From Lactobacillus sp. (GTDB lineage: Bacteria; Bacillota; Bacilli; Lactobacillales; Lactobacillaceae): a stretch of DNA of 55,579 nucleotides. The stretch covers positions 1-55,579 of the forward strand of contig NZ_JAAVAU010000027.1 of the NCBI RefSeq assembly GCF_014803895.1, given 5' to 3'. Below, piece after piece: positions 51,802 to 55,579 of the stretch; position 1 is the stretch's first letter, and every line of letters begins with the position of its first letter. The notes under the pieces were generated by a model. The model did not search any database. It was not told the origin of the DNA and was given only the letters and a program-made list of their open reading frames with translations. The position numbers and the translations under genes are program-made.

Positions 51802-53646
51802 ATGATTAGAGATTTAGATAAAGCATATTTAATTCTTCAAGCACCAGGATTAAGTTTGAAAGATTTAGCAGAAAAAACTAGAATCAAATATCAGACTTTG
51901 CGTCTATATAAGTCTAATAACGACAGATTAAGAGCTGCGGCAGCAACTCAAATAAGTGATTTAGCAAGTGAATGGGAGAATCATCCAACGTTCAACTTAC
52001 TTACTGTTCCTTGGATAAAAGTTTTAAGTAATAAGACTTTTGAAGAAGAGACTGTATCATTAACTAAATTGTTAACTAGCGCTAAAGAATATCGAATGCT
52101 TGCAAATGATATGAAAATTCAAGATGTAGCAATACTTCGGTTAATCTTGGCCATTGTATTATCTGTATATTCACGTTTTGATGTAGAAGGTAAGTCCTAT
52201 GATTGGGTTACTATAAAACAAACATCAATGAGATTAAGTAGAGTACACGAAGAAAAATATAATGAAGCAGATATACTTAGTACTTGGAAGCAACTTTATA
52301 AGAATAAAGCATTCAGCAAAGTTTTGTTTGACTATCTTAACAAAATTAAAAATGATTTCGATTTGTTTGGAGATAATCCATTTTTTCAAGTTAATAAAGA
52401 CATTTATGATGCAAATGTTCCTAAAAATAAAAAAGTGGAAAACGGTAAAGGAACTGTAGCATTACGTCAGTTAAATCGAAGAATAGGTGAAAGTGGTAAT
52501 AGTAAATCTATCTTTTCACCTAAGTCAGAAACTTATAAGGATGAGCTGGAGTTTGCTGAGCTTGCGAGATGGGTACTTACCTATCAAAGTTATACAAGTG
52601 TAATTGATAAGACTAAAGTTGTTCCTGGTGATTTTAGTGTTTCAGCTGGATGGACATATAAGCTGAATCCTTATTTTGTTCAAGCTGATAATATATTTGA
52701 TACTTTGATGTTGAACTTATCTTTAATTGATGAGACACATCAATACAAAGCTCAAAGACCGTCTTGGGAGTGGAATAAGGAAGATTACCTTGCTTATCGT
52801 TTAAAGCTTGAAAAGCCGTCTAATCAAGCTGAGAGCTATACTTTATGGTCAAGGATGCTTCATATTGAGCTATCTGATTATGGAGAACCACAATTGTTTT
52901 CTGCAGGACTTCCTAAAATGGATAATCAAGAAGCATATGAAGAGCCGATGACTATCTGGAGATACAGTGATAAAAAAGCAACGTTTATTCCAGATAGAGT
53001 GATGCAGAGTAATTATTATGTACCTATGTTTGTAAATATGAATAGATTTATAGATAAGTCAGTAGATAAAAGCAATCATCAATCAACAATCGGCTATTGG
53101 ATAGATTATCTTTATGGAAAAGACCTACTAGAAAAGGAAAAGCCTGTAAACTTAGTGTCAATCAGTCTGTTGGACGATGAAAAAGGATCATCACAATTAC
53201 TATATGCAGAAAAATATGGTGATGTGATGTTGGAATTGAATAAAATTTGCTCAGATGATTGGAAAAAAGTAATAGATACTGCTGCACTTGTTGCAAGAAA
53301 AGCATCTAGTATTCTTTGGCATTTTGTAAATGAAGATACTAAATTAAAGGGACTCAATAATCCTAAAATTGCAGATAAAGTAGTTAATGAGTTTTGGCTC
53401 AATCTTAACTTTCAAGACTGGATTAATGATTTGGATTTAAGCGGTAAAAGAGAAAATTTGAGCATCTGGTTTGATGAAGTTAAGGAGGATGTCGTTGATA
53501 TTGCTGAACAACAGGTAAGATTAGCTTCTGCTCGAGAAATACGAGGAGACAGCCAAAATAATATTCATACGCTATATAATGCACTTTATGGTCAGTTGAT
53601 AGGGATGCTAAAAAAGACGGCTAAAGATTATTCAGAAGGTTTGTAG
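51802..53646 (+). CDS. cas8e: Orphan Cas8e (Cse1/CasA) with N-terminal helix-turn-helix
   Basis: Cas8e is the large subunit of type I-E Cascade; it reads the PAM and recruits Cas3. From residue 64 the 614-residue protein follows Cse1: FNLLTVPWIKV, ETVSLTKLL, IQDVAILRLILAIV (about 106-119), FDLFGDNPFFQV (186-197), RRIGESGNSKSIFSP (226-240), ELARWVLTYQSY (253-264) and NIFDTLMLNLSL. The C-terminal helical bundle region is also present, so the Cas8e part is full length. Residues 1-60 are an added domain that looks like a helix-turn-helix (LSLKDLAEKTRIKYQTLRLY). No cas3, cse2, cas7, cas5, cas6, cas1, cas2 or repeat array is in the window. It is coupled to a DNA-binding-like gene 4 bases on. Probably a co-opted subunit that alters or blocks host Cascade (inference). 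Confidence 0.82.
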   Translation: MIRDLDKAYLILQAPGLSLKDLAEKTRIKYQTLRLYKSNNDRLRAAAATQISDLASEWENHPTFNLLTVPWIKVLSNKTFEEETVSLTKLLTSAKEYRMLANDMKIQDVAILRLILAIVLSVYSRFDVEGKSYDWVTIKQTSMRLSRVHEEKYNEADILSTWKQLYKNKAFSKVLFDYLNKIKNDFDLFGDNPFFQVNKDIYDANVPKNKKVENGKGTVALRQLNRRIGESGNSKSIFSPKSETYKDELEFAELARWVLTYQSYTSVIDKTKVVPGDFSVSAGWTYKLNPYFVQADNIFDTLMLNLSLIDETHQYKAQRPSWEWNKEDYLAYRLKLEKPSNQAESYTLWSRMLHIELSDYGEPQLFSAGLPKMDNQEAYEEPMTIWRYSDKKATFIPDRVMQSNYYVPMFVNMNRFIDKSVDKSNHQSTIGYWIDYLYGKDLLEKEKPVNLVSISLLDDEKGSSQLLYAEKYGDVMLELNKICSDDWKKVIDTAALVARKASSILWHFVNEDTKLKGLNNPKIADKVVNEFWLNLNFQDWINDLDLSGKRENLSIWFDEVKEDVVDIAEQQVRLASAREIRGDSQNNIHTLYNALYGQLIGMLKKTAKDYSEGL

Positions 53647-53650
53647 AAAA

Positions 53651-54712
53651 ATGAGCGATAAAGTAAAAATTGAATACAAAGGTAAGATCTATTATAGGCT
53701 TGCTGACTTAGCTCATGATTATGGCATAAGTGCGAAGTTAGTAAGTGATAGATGGCATAAAGGACATCGAAACCCTAAAGACTTGTTAGAAAAAGGTAAA
53801 CTCTTTACTATTTCTCCGTATGCACATCAAATTACCTATCAAGGAACTACTTATAATTCTGCACGTGACTTTGCTAGAAAGCATGACTTAATTTATGGTA
53901 AAGTTCTTAGCTTAATAAAAAAGGATATCACGGATCCGCAAAAACTGATAGATAAAGGAAAGCGCAGTGAGTATACGCAGGTTGAGATGTTGACTAAAGC
54001 ACGTAAATTGGATGAAGAGCAAAGGGATAAATTTCTAAGCGCTAGAAATTTATTATCTGTTCAACAGGTTAGTAAGATGACTAAGGTTCCAACTCACCCT
54101 ATCAATGTTTTGGCAAATAGTTTAATTAAAGGGACGAAAAAAAAGGGCTATTTAGGACTTAAAAAATCTGATTTAGTTAAGTTGGATTTTGAAGATGATG
54201 AAGATAAGAAAAAAATAAAGGATGGTGCTTTTATTGGTGAATATGGTTTTAAAAAATCTGCGGTAGACCATATTTTAAAGCGTATTAACATCATAAAAGA
54301 TCGTGAGATGAAACAATTACCTGAACCATTTTCTAATTATTATTATGATATAGAACATAAAGAGGTTTGGAAATATTATCCTTTAGGCTATGGTACTATT
54401 CGTTTGAATATTTTTGGAGGTGGCAAATATTTCAAATTTGCTATTGGTAAAAAACAATTTCAATTTACGCCTGACGCTCTTGATGATATTGTTAAAAATC
54501 CAGAGATTACATATCAAGATTTATTGACTAAGCAAGATATAATCAAAAATTCAGATTTGACAGCTTCACGTTGGCATAATAGAAAAATTTCAAAATATCT
54601 GCCACCTCTGCATGTTCGCTATGATAAAACTGGAAATAGAGTAAGTGGTTGGACTAAAGAAGAAATATTATATCCAGAAAAATTACGACTATTAAATATG
54701 AATAAAGTGTAG
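53651..54712 (+). CDS. DNA-binding-like partner of orphan Cas8e
   Basis: It starts 4 bases after the Cas8e stop, with GAAGG inside the Cas8e end, so the two are coupled. The 353-residue basic protein begins with two similar modules of about 45 residues (VKIEYKGKIYYRLADLAHDYG...LLEKGK at 5-49 and ITYQGTTYNSARDFARKHD...LIDKGK at 59-104). Each has a strand pair, a helix-turn-helix-like part and a closing LIDKGK-type end. A helical middle and a C-terminal domain with WHNRKISKYLPP follow. The modules resemble small DNA-binding domains seen in phage and homing proteins. I do not recognise the whole. A bidirectional terminator follows. Confidence 0.6.
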   Translation: MSDKVKIEYKGKIYYRLADLAHDYGISAKLVSDRWHKGHRNPKDLLEKGKLFTISPYAHQITYQGTTYNSARDFARKHDLIYGKVLSLIKKDITDPQKLIDKGKRSEYTQVEMLTKARKLDEEQRDKFLSARNLLSVQQVSKMTKVPTHPINVLANSLIKGTKKKGYLGLKKSDLVKLDFEDDEDKKKIKDGAFIGEYGFKKSAVDHILKRINIIKDREMKQLPEPFSNYYYDIEHKEVWKYYPLGYGTIRLNIFGGGKYFKFAIGKKQFQFTPDALDDIVKNPEITYQDLLTKQDIIKNSDLTASRWHNRKISKYLPPLHVRYDKTGNRVSGWTKEEILYPEKLRLLNMNKV

Positions 54713-54860
54713 GTATACAACAAAATTGGGTTAAATTTATTGACAAAAATTTGTATGAAATAAGATCCAAAGTTGGAAAAAATCAGCAACGTGGTCTATA
54801 TTTTCATGAATGATGCCAGCAATTTTCTAGCTTTTTTATTTAAAAACAGACTGTAAACTA

Positions 54861-54892
54861 AAAAATTCTCAAGAGTTCTCTTGAGAATTTTT
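54861..54892. terminator. Perfect bidirectional terminator
   Basis: AAAAATTCTCAAGA-gttc-TCTTGAGAATTTTT. It ends the Cas8e operon on the plus strand and could end the toxin transcript on the minus strand. Confidence 0.85.
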
Positions 54893-54899
54893 AAATATA

Positions 54900-55010
54900 A
54901 TTATGGAATTATAGTATCTTTTTAATAATAAACTTAAAGTCGGAGGTTGGGTAAAAAGTACAGGGATGGTCAAAATTTTTACCATAGAAAGTTTATTTCC
55001 GACTACATTT
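54900..55010 (+). ncRNA. Possible antitoxin RNA region
   Basis: The convergent side of the toxin message. The sequence folds through AAGTCGG/CCGACT and ATGGT/ACCAT, and a TATAGT at about 54910 could be a plus-strand -10. Proposed only because type I toxins of this family overlap an antisense RNA at their 3' end. Confidence 0.3.
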
Positions 55011-55016
55011 AGACTT

Positions 55017-55112
55017 TTAGTGGTTACTTTTGTTGATAATCTTAAGCACAAGCTCGATTAGTCCGATAATTAAATTTCCGAAGAGTAGCATGAGCTCTAC
55101 TGTGTGATACAT
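55017..55112 (-). CDS. Holin-like type I toxin peptide
   Basis: The 31-residue peptide MYHTVELMLLFGNLIIGLIELVLKIINKSNH has the plan of the putative holin-like toxins (TxpA/BsrG-type, Hol-Tox): a short start with VELM, one membrane helix and a basic tail. AGGGAAGTG lies about 9 bases before the ATG. The frame is too short for usual gene calls. Its message would run to the terminator at 54861-54892 through a foldable 3' region (AGTCGG/CCGACT, ATGGT/ACCAT), where an antisense antitoxin RNA from the plus strand would be expected. I cannot point to that RNA's promoter with certainty. Confidence 0.65.
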   Translation of the reverse strand: MYHTVELMLLFGNLIIGLIELVLKIINKSNH

Positions 55113-55187
55113 TATAAGTCACTTCCCTTATATATTTTTTCAGCTTTAATTATGATGTATAAGAGAATAGTTTTTTATAATATTACG

Positions 55188-55235
55188 AGCTGGTGAAAAC
55201 TTGGTAATTCATTGCCGAGATGAAACCAGCTTTTT
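55188..55235 (+). terminator. AGCTGGT / ACCAGCT hairpin before second tnpB
   Basis: Outer stem AGCTGGT/ACCAGCT with an inner CTTGGTAAT/ATTGCCGAG stem and five T. It could be the left-end structure of the following IS element or a terminator. Confidence 0.6.
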
Positions 55236-55300
55236 CAGTGATTTTCTATTTTAGTATATTTTTGAATTTGCTATAATTTTTGCTACGGGGAGGTGAAAAA

Positions 55301-55579
55301 ATGTTAGCTGGAATTAAATTAAGACTCTATCCCAATCAAGTTCAAAAAGATAAATTGATGCAGATGTTTGGTAATGATAGATTCGTTTGGAATCAAATGT
55401 TAGCGATGATGAATGAAAGGTATAAAAATAATCATCATTTGCCATTTCTAGGAAAGTATAAGTTAAACTATCTTTTACCGTCGATGAAATTAGAATTTCC
55501 ATTTTTGAAGAATAGTGATTCCTCAAGTTTGCAAGTTATAAATGAGACTTTGAATAATTCTTGGAAGAAATTCTTTCAA
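55301..55579 (+). CDS. tnpB: TnpB/OrfB N-terminus (cut by window end)
   Basis: The frame starts at ATG 55301 behind GGGGAGGTG and runs off the window. The first 93 residues (MLAGIKLRLYPNQVQKDKLM, then FGNDRFVWNQMLAMMNERYK) have the N-terminal pattern of IS200/IS605-type OrfB/TnpB proteins. It is clearly different from the tnpB at 6462, so a second, unrelated element. Completeness cannot be judged. Confidence 0.8.
   Translation, partial: MLAGIKLRLYPNQVQKDKLMQMFGNDRFVWNQMLAMMNERYKNNHHLPFLGKYKLNYLLPSMKLEFPFLKNSDSSSLQVINETLNNSWKKFFQ

Noticed and set aside
51802..54712. CRISPR array near the Cas8e gene
   Set aside because: I looked for regularly spaced direct repeats of about 28 bases on both strands throughout the window and saw none.
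54869..55051. Minus-strand open frame of 60 codons
   Set aside because: It begins inside the toxin gene region without a ribosome-binding site; the 31-residue toxin frame explains the region better.

Overview
The window looks like about 55 kb of a large conjugative plasmid (or plasmid-like element) of a low-GC Lactobacillus, probably of the crispatus/gasseri/johnsonii kind. The evidence is the strong AT bias, the YSIRK-signal/LPQTG adhesin with MucBP and Mub-B2-like repeats, the Gram-positive ribosome-binding sites, an actin-type ParM/ParR partition locus and a complete-looking Gram-positive transfer operon. No replication initiator, relaxase or certain oriT is visible, so the molecule continues outside the window.

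Layout. (1) 1-3440 resembles the leading region of a conjugative plasmid. Five small genes (ArdA antirestriction protein, a DUF3846 protein, a 30-residue membrane peptide, a RadC/JAMM protein and a 77-residue acidic protein) each sit behind a nearly identical promoter and 5' leader with a hairpin. Two small RNA genes on the opposite strand (2848-2907 and 4055-4156) carry sequence complementary to those leaders up to or over the ribosome-binding sites. This looks like a small regulon with trans-acting antisense RNAs. (2) 3694-8577 holds HU, an iteron-like centromere, parM/parR, a solo tnpB element inserted behind parR, and a lysine-rich protein. (3) 8700-15380 is poor in genes and rich in structured RNA. 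Two roughly 700-nt RNAs (A and B) show compensatory base changes, a third related RNA (C) ends at a strong terminator, and a fourth (D) carries a tRNA-like T-arm/acceptor module and runs into the transfer operon. A and B belong to a duplicated cassette of structured RNA, double ribbon-helix-helix protein and lipoprotein.

(4) 15383-36838 is the transfer (type IV secretion) operon. It encodes membrane proteins, a ClpB-like double AAA+ ATPase, a 1395-residue VirB6-like protein with a repetitive tail, a VirB4-like protein with no recognisable P-loop, a cell-wall hydrolase (lysozyme-like plus NlpC/P60), a thioredoxin-like CxxC protein, an FtsK-type coupling ATPase and a nuclease-like protein. (5) 36882-43022 is a 2046-residue cell-wall adhesin directly behind it.

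(6) 43190-55579 is an accessory and anti-defence region. It holds several unknown small genes and four DNA methyltransferases (EcoRI-like adenine, a Dam-like gene broken at a run of eight G, a C5-cytosine enzyme and a DPPY-class enzyme). It also holds an orphan Cas8e (Cse1/CasA) with an added N-terminal helix-turn-helix, coupled to a DNA-binding-like partner, with no other cas gene or CRISPR array. A small holin-like toxin gene and the start of a second tnpB close the window. With ArdA, the methyltransferases and the orphan Cas8e, the element seems well equipped to evade host restriction and CRISPR immunity on entry.
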